Of a DNA stretch of 64,000 nucleotides, positions 22,273 to 32,325 are shown piece after piece. A program made the translations under genes and the position numbers. The DNA comes from Chaetoceros tenuissimus (Eukaryota; Bacillariophyta; Thalassiosirophyceae; Chaetocerotales; Chaetocerotaceae). Positions within the stretch are counted from its first letter, which is position 1, and each line of letters begins with the position of its first letter. The notes under the pieces were generated by a model. That model searched no databases. It was not told the origin of the DNA and was given only the letters and a program-made list of their open reading frames with translations. The stretch is from assembly GCA_021927905.1 (NCBI GenBank), contig BLLK01000022.1, positions 1,116,001 to 1,180,000 of the forward strand. Reading direction: 5' to 3'.

Positions 22273-23391
22273 CCTGTTTAGTGACTAATGGGAATCGGTC
22301 CCATTTTCCAACTGCTCCAAAATTTCTACAAGACCCATATACAAGACTTATTATCACTGCTAAAAATAAGTCGAACACTCAATCCAACACAACTACTTCA
22401 TCCTAATACATGTTTTGTACATGTGTGTAACTTGGTTTGGTTCAAATTGATGTAGTACGCGATTACGAAGGTGAAATACATATGGGACAGGACTGTCGTC
22501 GATTCCAAGTTTTATCGGTCCCAAATGTAAAGTGTTGATTTTGAGCATTAGATGATCTCAGACGTGGGGACCATTTTGAACTTAAGCTCTACGATATCAT
22601 ATGAAACAGAGTCTATCATGGGTAGGGCATCAGATTCGTTCTTTTGAGCACAATGTGAAGGGCAAAGACAAGGGGGATGTGAAAAAGTTAGCCTCCAGTA
22701 GTGGATAGGGATATTCCGCTTACTTCTTCATTTTATCAATGAAGTTAATGTTCTTTGGTACGGTAGAGACATGATACAGAGTGTTTGAAATTATATGGTT
22801 TTGAGGAATTTTAATTGACTTGAAAAGCATGAAATAATTGTACAAAGAATGATGTTACAGTCCTCATCAAGAACGAGAAGAAACGGACAACTATGGTATC
22901 ATTGAAAATGCGCTTGAAAAGATATACAAGCCAGGACACAAAACATGCAGCACTCTGTCTAAAATACAAATAAGATCATATAAAGATTTTACTATTGTCA
23001 AAGATTTATGATCAAAGAAATGTATGAATAAACGTAGTCTTCTTCATCTGTTTTTTTGTTGAGATATGTATTTCATGTATTCTCACGTACGTACTTTCAT
23101 ACTAGGACCGTTTTCTGAGTTCAATGTATGGGACCGATTCAAGTATGGTACAATTAGAAGTGAAAAATATTCCAATTTCATTATAACCAACACATAGTGC
23201 TTTAGTATAAACTTGAATATATATGTTGCATACTTCAATTCATTTGTTGAATCCATATGTACTGATTTATATGCGATATTTGTCTAGGTGGATATATTTA
23301 CCAACGAATCGGTCCCATCCGTTGCACGAGAGTCAATGGAGTGTCAACGTACTTGACATACCAGGGCGGCTACAATTAGCCACTAAACAGG
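22273..23391. mobile_element. Second TA-flanked terminal-inverted-repeat element
   Basis: A 1119-bp segment bounded by CCTGTTTAGTGACTAAT at 22273-22289 and its inverted copy at 23375-23391 (one mismatch in 17). Both ends abut TA (22271-22272, 23392-23393), and the match extends one base beyond each TA. Inside, the string GAATCGGTCCCA occurs near both ends in direct orientation (about 22292 and 23306), with further TCGGTCCCA or GGGACCGAT copies near 22498 and 23131. No transposase frame is visible. The end sequence differs from that of the 5731-6906 element, so this is a separate family. It occupies the space between WDR3 and the next gene, ending 165 bp before its start codon. Confidence 0.6.
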
Positions 23392-23556
23392 TACTTACTC
23401 AACTTTTTGATACTGGATCTGATAAACGTGTTCATGTGTTCATGCTTCTATTCCATATTGTATTACTTCATATTCCTGCACTTCATCAAACTGAAGAAAG
23501 AACACTTCAAAGAATAGTTGACTTTCTAAATTTTGTGATATTATAGTGACTCTAAA

Positions 23557-24651
23557 ATGTTTAACATCGCACGTCGAAGGATTGGAAGCAGACTCATTGC
23601 TTCTTCATTCCCAACTCGGAGAAATGCCAAGAAGAATTCTGTGCCCTTCTTCAATCAATCTCTATATTTCAGCACATCATCCGACGATGAGAACACAGCA
23701 ACCAAAGTAGAAAATTCACCATTTAGATTTCCATGGCGAGAAAACGCAGTAGAACCTTTACCTAGAATTGTAGACCAAGATGATCTGAGTGGGGTGCAAC
23801 ATACAAGTCGCGCCAGATTCTTTAGACGTATGATTGCAGGAGTAGAATTACAGACTGGTCTTTGGGATCTATTCATTACCAAAAACTGGGAGACTGAATT
23901 AGCAAAGAATAGCGAATATGCTTTCAAGATGGCAGTTGCCGGTTTGATTTCCAAAACCTTTAATGTTCCACTTACTCAGATTGAAATTGCTGATGACTAT
24001 GTCAAGTTTGATTCAACCATGGTCAATAGCGAAGAGAATACAACAATCACTGAGTCGGAGAAAAATGAAGATGAAACAATTTTAGAAAAGAATGAAGATG
24101 GGGATAATCATGACGAGTCCATAGATGAGGAAGAAATAGATACTGATATCTTTCTCTCATCAATGGTGGAAGAAAGCTTATTGAATCTATACACGGAATC
24201 AGTGGACAATGATTCTGAGAAGGAAGTGTACTTTTATATGAAACCTACTGCTTCACGCGTTGAGAATATATTTATTGTTCCAGGGCTTACGAGGTCTGAT
24301 ACAAAGGAAGATGAGTCCCTGCGTGGAGCATATACTCGTGTTGAAAACACGTATTCCGAAACTCAAGATATGAGGAGAGTCTCCGAACTAGCAGGGGAAA
24401 TGATACAAAAGGTGTCCCACAAAGGTACTCACAGAGCGATTATCATGGATGTTTCAATTAATTGTATTGAGAAATTTCTGGTCAAGGTGGGTGATAAGGT
24501 TTTGCAAGGAGACGATGAAGAAAAGGAAACGACCCACGTGGTTAGATTAGAAATGGAAACTTCCAAAGGCGATCAACCAAAAGAACGAATTTTAGGCAGC
24601 TGGTACATTACAGATATCGATGATCAACTAGCTGGAAATGTTTGGCATTGA
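23557..24651 (+). CDS. Mitochondrial-type protein of unknown function
   Basis: 364 residues, single exon. The N-terminus (MFNIARRRIGSRLIASSFPTR) is basic, Ser/Arg-rich and free of acids for 30 residues, a typical mitochondrial presequence. The middle is acidic (ENEDGDNHDESIDEEE). Before it comes a helical block (TGLWDLFITKNWETELAKNSEYAFKMAV). The C-terminus has THVVRLEMETSK, then ILGSWYITDIDDQLAGNVWH, a pattern like the C-terminal strands of Tim44/MRPL45-type NTF2-like domains. That similarity is weak and I do not claim it as an identity. Its promoter directly abuts the inverted-repeat element. Confidence 0.6.
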   Translation: MFNIARRRIGSRLIASSFPTRRNAKKNSVPFFNQSLYFSTSSDDENTATKVENSPFRFPWRENAVEPLPRIVDQDDLSGVQHTSRARFFRRMIAGVELQTGLWDLFITKNWETELAKNSEYAFKMAVAGLISKTFNVPLTQIEIADDYVKFDSTMVNSEENTTITESEKNEDETILEKNEDGDNHDESIDEEEIDTDIFLSSMVEESLLNLYTESVDNDSEKEVYFYMKPTASRVENIFIVPGLTRSDTKEDESLRGAYTRVENTYSETQDMRRVSELAGEMIQKVSHKGTHRAIIMDVSINCIEKFLVKVGDKVLQGDDEEKETTHVVRLEMETSKGDQPKERILGSWYITDIDDQLAGNVWH

Positions 24652-24706
24652 AATAAATATTGAAATAGTAAAATGTTTCGTCTAATTACTTTTGAATACT
24701 GTTAAG

Positions 24707-24739
24707 CCACCCCTTTGAACAATTTCAAAAGGGGGACGG
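24707..24739. other. C/G-run stem-loop between genes
   Basis: CCACCCCTTTGAA pairs with TTCAAAAGGGGGACGG across a short AT loop. It lies 56 bp after the stop of the preceding gene and 118 bp before the thioredoxin start. It may be a 3'-end structure or a remnant of a small repeat; compare 3546-3574. Confidence 0.4.
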
Positions 24740-24857
24740 TGTCTGAGCCTCATTTTTGCCCACAGTTCGCTGTGATGATGATGTGATGATACACATAACA
24801 TAGTAATCATAGCTTCATACTATTGATATAGTGAAATCGCACCTTACCTAGCTCATC

Positions 24858-25329
24858 ATGTTATCAACTTTATGCCTTAATAGAAGTCGCGCTGTTCTCA
24901 GCAGAGCTGCATACCTGAAATCTCCCCCTGCGAGATTTATGTCGGTGATAAATCTTTCTGATGAAGAAGCGGTTGATAAATTCTCAAAGATTAACGACAA
25001 GAGTATCCTATATTTTACGGCCACTTGGTGAGTGATCATATTGACTTTTTATCCGATTTCCCTTGTATGAATCTCTTCCTCAAACAACTATGTCTAGGTG
25101 TCCTCCATGTAAGGCGATAAAGCCAATCTACGAGCAAATGTCAGATAAGCATACAGATGTAGCATTTGGAAAAGTTGACGTTGATGATAACCCTGAATCA
25201 GCAGCAAAGCATCAGATCTCTGGAGTTCCAACTTTTATTATTTTCAAAGGAGAAGAAGTTTACAACAGATTTACAGGAGCTGATCCAAATATGCTCGAGC
25301 AGACCATTTCAGACTTGAAAAATGCTTAA
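24858..25329 (+). CDS. Mitochondrial thioredoxin
   Basis: Exons 24858-25027 and 25098-25329 with a 70-nt intron; 133 residues. The active site is WCPPC, with the Trp codon split by the intron. Other thioredoxin features: ILYFTATW strand before the site, VDVDDNPESAAKHQISGVPTFIIFKGEE with the conserved cis-Pro, and a final helix. The first 29 residues (MLSTLCLNRSRAVLSRAAYLK...) are basic and amphipathic without the Phe-type plastid cleavage site, so mitochondria are the likely location. It reduces protein disulphides. The sequence CPPC, rather than CGPC, is found in some o/h-type thioredoxins. Confidence 0.9.
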
Positions 25330-25415
25330 GGATTGGTCATACATACAATAGATATTTAACAACAGTCGACTGGAAGATAGAAGAAAGCTGAGATTTTATG
25401 ATGCGCAGTTGAATC

Positions 25416-26897
25416 TTATATACATTTTGATTCTAGTAATAACTTTTTGAATGATACATTGAACACCTCGTCGGAAAATCGGGTAGATGACTGTCGCCCA
25501 CTGCTTCGTAATTGTTTGCACTTCTCGTTATCAAGTCCGTCAATACATGCTGTATACATTGCATTTGCATATTCTTCTTCTGTCGATGCTAACAATCCTG
25601 TTTTGTTGGGTTTGATTATATCTGATTTTGGTCCTCCCGAGTTGTGCGCAATGGTTAGTAATCCAGCGGCTTGCATTTCGACTACACCAATTCCAAAATG
25701 TTCGTTCCACATTGTATGCAAACCAACACTGGCTTTGGAAAAGTATTCTTTCAAAACTGGAAATGGTTGATTCAATACAAACTCTACATGTTCTGCAATG
25801 CCAAGTGATTGTGCCAGTTTCCTGAGTTCTCCTACTCGATTTTCATCTGACTCTCCTCTACAACTACCGACTAGGATCAGCCTGACGTCATGGAGCTTTG
25901 GGTGATTTTGAACTCTTTTCCTCAACCTAGCAAATGATTTAATTTGTAATGGGTGATCTTTCTCCGGTCTAAACTGACCAATACTCAATATCATATTGTC
26001 TCTTTTCTCTATTTGGAAGCTCTGAAGCGATTGTACATCACATGGAGGATAGACTATGTGCATTCTCTTTCTTGCAAATCTCCATAGGAAGTGAATGTGG
26101 TTATAAGTCCATGTTGAGTTGACCATAACTACATCAGAGAGACTACCAATGAGTCCATATGCAATAGCAAATATTGAATAGTAAATCAATTTGATATATG
26201 TTGCTAGTGAACTTTTGGTAAGAGTAGATGAATTGTTATAAGTTGGTCTTCGTTCCCAAACAAGTTGTAGCATATCTGTGGAAACTGTAGGGTAGTGAAC
26301 ATATGCAATCACCTTACAAAGAGCCAATTTTGCAACAAGAAAAGTAAAGGCACATCCAGTTGTATCAACGAAAATATCTGGAGTGAATTGATTCAATGAA
26401 TTCCAAGCAAGTTTGATGGTATCAACAGATTCTGCCACCAAAGTTAATCTTTTGAATGTAGACGGGTCCCTCTTTTTTGGAATGTGTACAAATTTTAAAG
26501 ACAAGGTAGACGGTATTTTGATTGCGAACCTCTCGTTGACCTTTTGCAAAACCTCTGGTAAATATAGAAACAGTGGTCATTTTTAGAACAACTGGCCCAA
26601 TGCTTTTGTTAACGACCATATCAATTACTTACCTTGGGCATATCTCTCTTTGCGATCGTCAGATGTATAAATCGCAACTTGAATTTTCAGACCTTCGTCA
26701 TTCAATTCAGCAAGCGCTTCAATTGCTTTCCATAAGACCCTTTCGCCACCACCGCCTGCTGAACAATGAGGGTGAAAGAATGCAATTGTCTTCATATTAC
26801 CTCTTTGGCGTTTCCTGCAGAAAGCGCGTACGATAGCTACCAAAAGCAACGCTGCCAAACCAATCAGCAAGAATATCAATATAATAATAAAACTCAT
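25416..26897 (-). CDS. GDP-Man:Man3GlcNAc2-PP-dolichol alpha-1,2-mannosyltransferase ALG11
   Basis: Exons 26897-26633 and 26554-25416 on the minus strand, 78-nt intron, 467 residues. The true ATG is 26897. The N-terminal anchor (IIILIFLLIGLAALLLVAIV) is followed by the ALG11 hallmark HPHCSAGGGGERVLWKAI. The second exon opens EVLQKVNERFAI and has VIAYVHYPTVSTDML, DVVMVNSTWTYNHI, ILSIGQFRPEKDHPLQI and the GT4 E-x7-E motif EHFGIGVVEMQAAG. The enzyme adds the fourth and fifth mannoses to the lipid-linked oligosaccharide on the cytosolic face of the ER. Length fits the family (about 490-550). Confidence 0.93.
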
Positions 26898-27407
26898 CCT
26901 ATTCAATGCTAACTATACGTAGCATAGAGAGATAAACAAACTACAATAATGTGTTGTCAAAATTTGGAAATGAGTTCTTTTTCTCCTCTTTCCCTTTCCC
27001 TTGCTTTCCATTTTCATCACATGTGCAAGGCGCTCAGATCAAAGGTCCAACAACACAAAATACATGTTCCACACACTCTTATTCATTTTCCGCGGTGTGG
27101 TTTGTGTTGGACTACACCTCCAAACAATAGTGTTCTTATTGCAGCATTGGCATTTTAAAAAGCTTTTCATTGTATTGCTATAATAGGAGCGGAACACTTG
27201 GATTGATTCTTTTCTTTGCATTGCTTTCCGAGTCAACTAGCAAACACTCTAGGCAAGCTTTCAAGTTTCACAAGACAGACACGACAAACGGAAAACACAA
27301 ACTCAGAGATTTTTTCTTTTTCACCTTGTGTCCATCCAACGCATAATTGTTTTCATTTTGCTCATCAAATACATCACATTCAAAGAAAAATATATAATAC
27401 ATTCAAA
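26898..27407. other. Divergent promoter region, ALG11 / SET-RRM gene
   Basis: 510 bp between start codons. The reading frame of the downstream gene is open back to 27216 but contains no ATG before 27408, so this is probably a 5' leader. Short open frames at 26949-27183 show no protein features. Confidence 0.5.
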
Positions 27408-30400
27408 ATGGTTAGTCGGCGTTCCTCGGGGAATAAAAATAGCTCATCGGAGGACCAACAACCCACGACCTATGAAAAAATCATGGGCGAAGATGTTGGC
27501 GGCGGTCACAAAGCACTTTCTGCAAGACTTGTGTCTTTTCGCAAATGGGTTCAAAATGCAGGATGTAAAGTTCATGGAGCAGTTTGTATCGTAAATGGAG
27601 AGGCGACAGATGGAACTCGAAATGCGCCTGTGTTGGTGCTTGGGCCGCCACCTTCTTCAGCTTCAATGAATCCTGCAAAACCAACCAATATTGCCGAAGG
27701 ACGTTGTGGTGTTGTGGATACTGATGAAGATAGAGTTTTGTATGACAGAACCATCGGGTGTCAAATTCGTACCTCGAGAGAAGTAAAAGAGGGACAAGTC
27801 TTGATGACTGTACCAAGAACAGTTATGGTGCATCCTGATTTAATTGCTGCAAGTGATGCTGGAAGGGCAGCTTTGGCGTGTTGTGAACCTTTGTCTGAAG
27901 GATCGAATTTTTGGGATGCATTTGCTCATACTGCAAGTAAGCAGGAAGTATTCCTGAACAAAGTGTCTTCCGCCGGTGGAACGCAATTACTAGTCAAAAT
28001 TTTACAAGAAAGGAAAAAGATAGAAACTGCAGTGAATAAAGCAAAGAAAGCTTTTGAAGAAGGCAACATTCATGAATATAAACTTGCATCGAAGGGAACT
28101 ATCACAGCAAGAGCAGTTTATTTACTTTTTCTTTTACAGCAACGATTTTCAGATGAAGAAGAACCTATGGTTGCAACAGACTATGATTTCAATCAATTTT
28201 CATCAAAAGATGATGCAACAAAATCTATTGAAAGGATACGGTTGGCTGAAGGAACACCAACATCGTTTGGACCATATGCGCGGACATTACCACCATCAAT
28301 AGCTTTACCCATGTGTTGGAAACGTAATGAACTAGCAACGTTAGCATCTTGTGTGACTGGTCATGCTCTGCTTCAAGAAATTGCAGCGCAAATATTAACA
28401 TTTTCTTCAGATCTGATTGCGCTACTTGATGCAGGACTCATGTTTCGTTTTCCAAATTTATTTTCGCCCAAAATATTGACATGGGATAGATGGCTATGGG
28501 CAGCATCATGCCACATGTCACGGGTTTTACCTTCTAAATGTTATCTTAATAGAAATGAAGACAGCGCTGAAAATCATGTTGTTAGTGAAGGGGAGTTATT
28601 CTATTCACCACCAGAAATTTGGACAGACTTGGGTGTAATGATCCCTTTAGTAGACATGCTGAATCACGAAGCTCAAGAGTCACAAATCAAGTGGGAATCA
28701 CCAGTGGGTCCAAATAATGACGTAAATGACATGGAAATTGATGACAAAGTAGATACTTCGGTTGCTTCTATTACTATTCAAAAACGTATCAAGAAAGGCT
28801 GTCAAATATACACTACATATGATATTGAAAGCAATCAGAATCTGATGTTGCAATATGGTTTCGCTCAAATGGCAAATCCTGCTGATAATGTTCCTTTCGG
28901 ATGGGCTCTACAAGACGGAGTTGGGGGGACAAGCAAACCTGAAGATTATGAGAGTTTAAGTAAATCTGATTTTGATGGAATTGGGGCAATCTATGATACT
29001 ACAGATACTGAAATTGTAAAAACATGGTGGAATGAGGATCGCTTAGCCCTATTAGAGAATGTCATGAAGGCAAATCCAAGCTTTTGGACAAGTTTGAGAC
29101 AAGGTAAAAAAATGGTGTCAACAGCTTTTAATGACGGATCTTTTGATCCTGCACTTTTGACTGCGCTAGTTGTGGCAACTATGTCAAAGGGAGCTGTACG
29201 AGAGTACAAAAATCAAACTGAATCAGAAAGCGAAGGGAGCGCAAAAATCACAATATACAAACAACATCAAAATGTTTTGCGGGAATACTTGCTCTATATG
29301 TTTACAAGGAAATTGGAACGTATGCTTCAGAATGTCAGTAGTGGGCTAAAAGCTCATTTTAATAATGTTGAATTATGGACCAAGGCAACTGAAGGCGGGC
29401 TTGACTATGGCATTGAGAACGAGACACCAATAGATCCAGAACAAGCTGGAACACAGGGTTGGTCTACTTTCTTTGATCAATTTGCATACAATGCCGCTAT
29501 GGAGGTGGAAACTAGATATTACTCGTTAGCTCCTGATAGTTGTGTTCTTACTTTGTATGATGGACATTTGCGATCACTACAAAAATCTATCGATGGAGTT
29601 GTTTCCGACGAAGCTTTCAAAGAACGCATTATTCCTATTCTCAAAGACTTAGACTTTGCTGTTTCAGATGAAGATCATGTCTTTCAAGATGGCGACGACG
29701 ATGAAGTTGTTGTGATGAATGGGAAGATGGATGTAGATCAAAATACTACTGATTCAGGAAAGAATGAAAGTGTTGGAGAAAGCAAAAGCAATTCCAGTAA
29801 CGGAGAAAAGAAGAAAAAGAAGAAAGAAAGGCAACGAGAAAGAGATCGAATGAAACAGGGGGGTCCTCCAGCTATCAAGTTACATATAGGTAATCTATCT
29901 TATCAGACTACACAGGGTCGTCTGCGGGATTATTTTGGAATGAGGTATGGTAGGGAGCATATTTTTGAGTGTCATATCCCAACTGAACGACAAAGTGGCA
30001 AATCTCGTGGATTCGGATTTGTCACTTTATCAGAAGGAGTTGCATTGAGGATTTTACACGAGAATTTTGCACATGAAATTGACGGGCGTGTTGTGAAGCT
30101 TGCAGAAAGTAATACAAGTATTCAGGCTAGAATTGGTCAATCTGGTGCTGGAAGGGATGGACCAGCTGATAGATGTTTGACATGTGGATATAGTGCGAAG
30201 TATTGCTCTTGTCGTTCTCCAAATATTCCAGGGTTTCCCCCTATGATGGGAGGACCTCCGCCAGGCGGACCAATGTATCCAACCGATGATATCTATGGAC
30301 CAGGACCGGGTGGTCCTGATATGCCGCCTCCGTATGATTATGGGAGAGGTGGTATGCCACCTCCAGATCATCGTAGGAGAAGTAGGTCATGGGGCAGAGG

Positions 30401-30956
30401 CAGATCGTACAGTCGAAGCCCTTCACCTCGGTATAGAAAACGAGGCGATTCACGTGATAGGTACCATGAAAGAAGACCTAGAAGAAGTAGGTCACGTTCG
30501 TTCGGTCGTAATTATGGGCGCTCCAGAAGTAGATCGAGAAGTCTAGAAAGGAGTCGTCGTAGAAGAAGTAGAAGCTACGAAAGGGATAGCAGAAGAAGCC
30601 GTAGATCAAGAGGATCACGACGCTCGTCGAGATACTCTCGTTCCAGAAGTAGAAGTGTTAGTCGATCTCGCGATAGAGACAGAGATAGGGAGAGAGATCG
30701 CAAGCAAAGTGGAGACGGGCCTAATGTGGAAGATTCTACTGCCAAACGTGAGGAAAATAGAAGTATGTCACCTCCGCAAGGTAGAGGAGGTGAAGGTGAA
30801 GGAAGCAAAAGAGAAAGTAAGAGCAGCCGTCGTCGATCCAGAAGTAGAGAGAGAAATTCTAAATCTCGCAAGAGAAGCAAAGGCAGCCGAAGAAGCAAAG
30901 ATAGAAAGAGACGAAGTAGAAGCTATTCCAGAAGTAGAAGCTTCTCTAGGGGTTAA
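27408..30956 (+). CDS. SET-domain (LSMT type) / RRM / RS-domain fusion protein
   Basis: 1182 residues in one uninterrupted frame. The N-terminal half is a SET methyltransferase of the Rubisco-LSMT/SETD3-like class: GCQIRTSREVKEGQVLMTVPRTVMV, then VMIPLVDMLNHEAQ (about residue 412, with the SAM-binding Asn-His), then TTYDIESNQNLMLQYGF (about residue 482). An acidic linker and a KKKKKERQRERDR basic patch lead to an RRM (about 821-900) with RNP2 LHIGNLSY and RNP1 KSRGFGFVTL. A Cys cluster CLTCGYSAKYCSC (CxxC-x6-CxC) follows, then a Gly/Pro-rich stretch, then an extended Arg/Ser domain (about 990-1182). RRM plus RS is the layout of SR splicing factors; a SET domain in front is unusual. Role inferred: an RNA-associated methyltransferase or a splicing regulator with an embedded SET fold. 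Confidence 0.85.
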   Translation: MVSRRSSGNKNSSSEDQQPTTYEKIMGEDVGGGHKALSARLVSFRKWVQNAGCKVHGAVCIVNGEATDGTRNAPVLVLGPPPSSASMNPAKPTNIAEGRCGVVDTDEDRVLYDRTIGCQIRTSREVKEGQVLMTVPRTVMVHPDLIAASDAGRAALACCEPLSEGSNFWDAFAHTASKQEVFLNKVSSAGGTQLLVKILQERKKIETAVNKAKKAFEEGNIHEYKLASKGTITARAVYLLFLLQQRFSDEEEPMVATDYDFNQFSSKDDATKSIERIRLAEGTPTSFGPYARTLPPSIALPMCWKRNELATLASCVTGHALLQEIAAQILTFSSDLIALLDAGLMFRFPNLFSPKILTWDRWLWAASCHMSRVLPSKCYLNRNEDSAENHVVSEGELFYSPPEIWTDLGVMIPLVDMLNHEAQESQIKWESPVGPNNDVNDMEIDDKVDTSVASITIQKRIKKGCQIYTTYDIESNQNLMLQYGFAQMANPADNVPFGWALQDGVGGTSKPEDYESLSKSDFDGIGAIYDTTDTEIVKTWWNEDRLALLENVMKANPSFWTSLRQGKKMVSTAFNDGSFDPALLTALVVATMSKGAVREYKNQTESESEGSAKITIYKQHQNVLREYLLYMFTRKLERMLQNVSSGLKAHFNNVELWTKATEGGLDYGIENETPIDPEQAGTQGWSTFFDQFAYNAAMEVETRYYSLAPDSCVLTLYDGHLRSLQKSIDGVVSDEAFKERIIPILKDLDFAVSDEDHVFQDGDDDEVVVMNGKMDVDQNTTDSGKNESVGESKSNSSNGEKKKKKKERQRERDRMKQGGPPAIKLHIGNLSYQTTQGRLRDYFGMRYGREHIFECHIPTERQSGKSRGFGFVTLSEGVALRILHENFAHEIDGRVVKLAESNTSIQARIGQSGAGRDGPADRCLTCGYSAKYCSCRSPNIPGFPPMMGGPPPGGPMYPTDDIYGPGPGGPDMPPPYDYGRGGMPPPDHRRRSRSWGRGRSYSRSPSPRYRKRGDSRDRYHERRPRRSRSRSFGRNYGRSRSRSRSLERSRRRRSRSYERDSRRSRRSRGSRRSSRYSRSRSRSVSRSRDRDRDRERDRKQSGDGPNVEDSTAKREENRSMSPPQGRGGEGEGSKRESKSSRRRSRSRERNSKSRKRSKGSRRSKDRKRRSRSYSRSRSFSRG

Positions 30957-31311
30957 GTCAGACCTACGTAGCATCAGAAACAGGGGAAAGTAATGAGAGC
31001 CAACTCTCAAGTCGTGTTTTAGTTATCATAAAAGATAAGGAATACTTCAAGAAAATGATGGATTACTTTTTCGAAAAATTGAAGTCGTTTTTCACGATCC
31101 AGTTATTGTAAGAACTTGATCCAATGGAAGAGACGTTTTACATATGAGCTTATACGTACGTACCTAACTAGTCGTACAAAAAGTACGAAACAGCATTGGG
31201 TGGTGACGAGGGACGAGTGGAGATGGTCACAGAAATCATAAGTAGATGATAATAGAGCTGGGTGGTTTGGTAATTACACAAATCCATTCATAGTCTACTC
31301 CACTGTTCAGC
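30957..31311. other. Intergenic with short palindromes
   Basis: Spacer between the SET-RRM-RS gene and TACO1. It contains TACGTACGTA at 31153-31162 and the stem TCGTAC-AAAAA-GTACGA at 31172-31188. No coding sequence is seen. Confidence 0.45.
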
Positions 31312-32214
31312 ATGTCGGTGTTATTTAGAGCAAGCTCAGTAGGCATAGGACTGAATATCTGCACCAGTGTGAGATCTTGTGTACAATCCCAACAATTGAG
31401 ATTTGCTGGACATAATAAATGGAGCAAAATTAAACGTTCCAAGGGAGCAAAAGATGCGAATAGAGCAAAAATATTCTCAAAAGCTACGCGGGCTATTAGG
31501 GTGGCTTCTAAAATATGTGGTGGAGATATGACAAACTTACATCTACAGAGTGCTGTTCAGGCAGCAAAGGCTCTTCAAGTACCGAAAGATAGAATCAAAG
31601 ATGCAATTAATTGTACCAGCAAAGATACTGGAGAAGACTTGGTGACAATGAGATATGATGGTCATATCAATACACCTAGTGGTAGAGTTTTGGTCATTTG
31701 CACAGCACTCACTGATAACAAAAATAGAACTGCGGCAAATGTGAGGTCATCATTTAGGAAAGCAGATGGAGAGCTGGCATCGAGTGGAGCTAACGATTGG
31801 CTTTTCGATCACGTTGGAGTTGCACTTGTTCATAAGAAGAAAGGGTATCAAGAAACAGAGGATCTATCTGACTCTTTGTCTACAGAACGCATTACAATCA
31901 ATGAAGAAGATGAAGACGAGTTGCTCGAGTGTGCCCTTGAAAATGGAGCATTAGATGTTGACTTTGGCGATGGCGACGACAATATGCATGCCTTCGTGGC
32001 ATGTGAAACGTCTGACTTATATCCTTTAGTCACTGCCCTTCGTGAAAATGATTATAGTGTTTCAGAGTTTGAAAACAGATATATATTGAAGGATGAAACT
32101 TCTTCTATTGATCTCGACGAGGAGAGCACAGAGAAATTTCAGAAATTCCTAGACAAAATGGATGAAGATGAAGATGTAAACAATGTTTTCTATAATTCCA
32201 AACTGTTTGAATAA
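31312..32214 (+). CDS. TACO1/YebC-family translational activator
   Basis: 300 residues, single exon. It begins with a basic leader (MSVLFRASSVGIGLNICTSVRS) and then the YebC hallmark AGHNKWSKIKRSKGAKDANRAKIFSKATRAI. LQVPKDRIKDAI and LTDNKNRTAANVRSSFRK are also typical, and the C-terminus has the family's alpha/beta domains with acidic segments. Mitochondrial TACO1 promotes translation of cytochrome oxidase subunit I, and bacterial relatives help ribosomes with proline stretches. The leader fits mitochondria. Confidence 0.92.
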   Translation: MSVLFRASSVGIGLNICTSVRSCVQSQQLRFAGHNKWSKIKRSKGAKDANRAKIFSKATRAIRVASKICGGDMTNLHLQSAVQAAKALQVPKDRIKDAINCTSKDTGEDLVTMRYDGHINTPSGRVLVICTALTDNKNRTAANVRSSFRKADGELASSGANDWLFDHVGVALVHKKKGYQETEDLSDSLSTERITINEEDEDELLECALENGALDVDFGDGDDNMHAFVACETSDLYPLVTALRENDYSVSEFENRYILKDETSSIDLDEESTEKFQKFLDKMDEDEDVNNVFYNSKLFE

Positions 32215-32325
32215 AAAGCAAGAGAGGTTGTGACCTAACCTAGTATTTATATAATTATTCTAATTGAACAGTATCTCAAGTAGTCATAATCCTAAACCTA
32301 TAAAAAGAGTATTGATGACAAAAGC

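Noticed and set aside
23223-23546. 107-codon frame before the mitochondrial-type protein
   Set aside because: It spans the right end of the inverted-repeat element and has no recognisable features; judged a chance frame.
24848-25039. Minus-strand frame opposite the thioredoxin first exon
   Set aside because: It is the antisense shadow of a secure thioredoxin exon with matching splice sites.
27216-27407. N-terminal extension of the SET-RRM-RS protein
   Set aside because: The extended frame starts with TTG and contains no ATG; the first ATG in good context is 27408.
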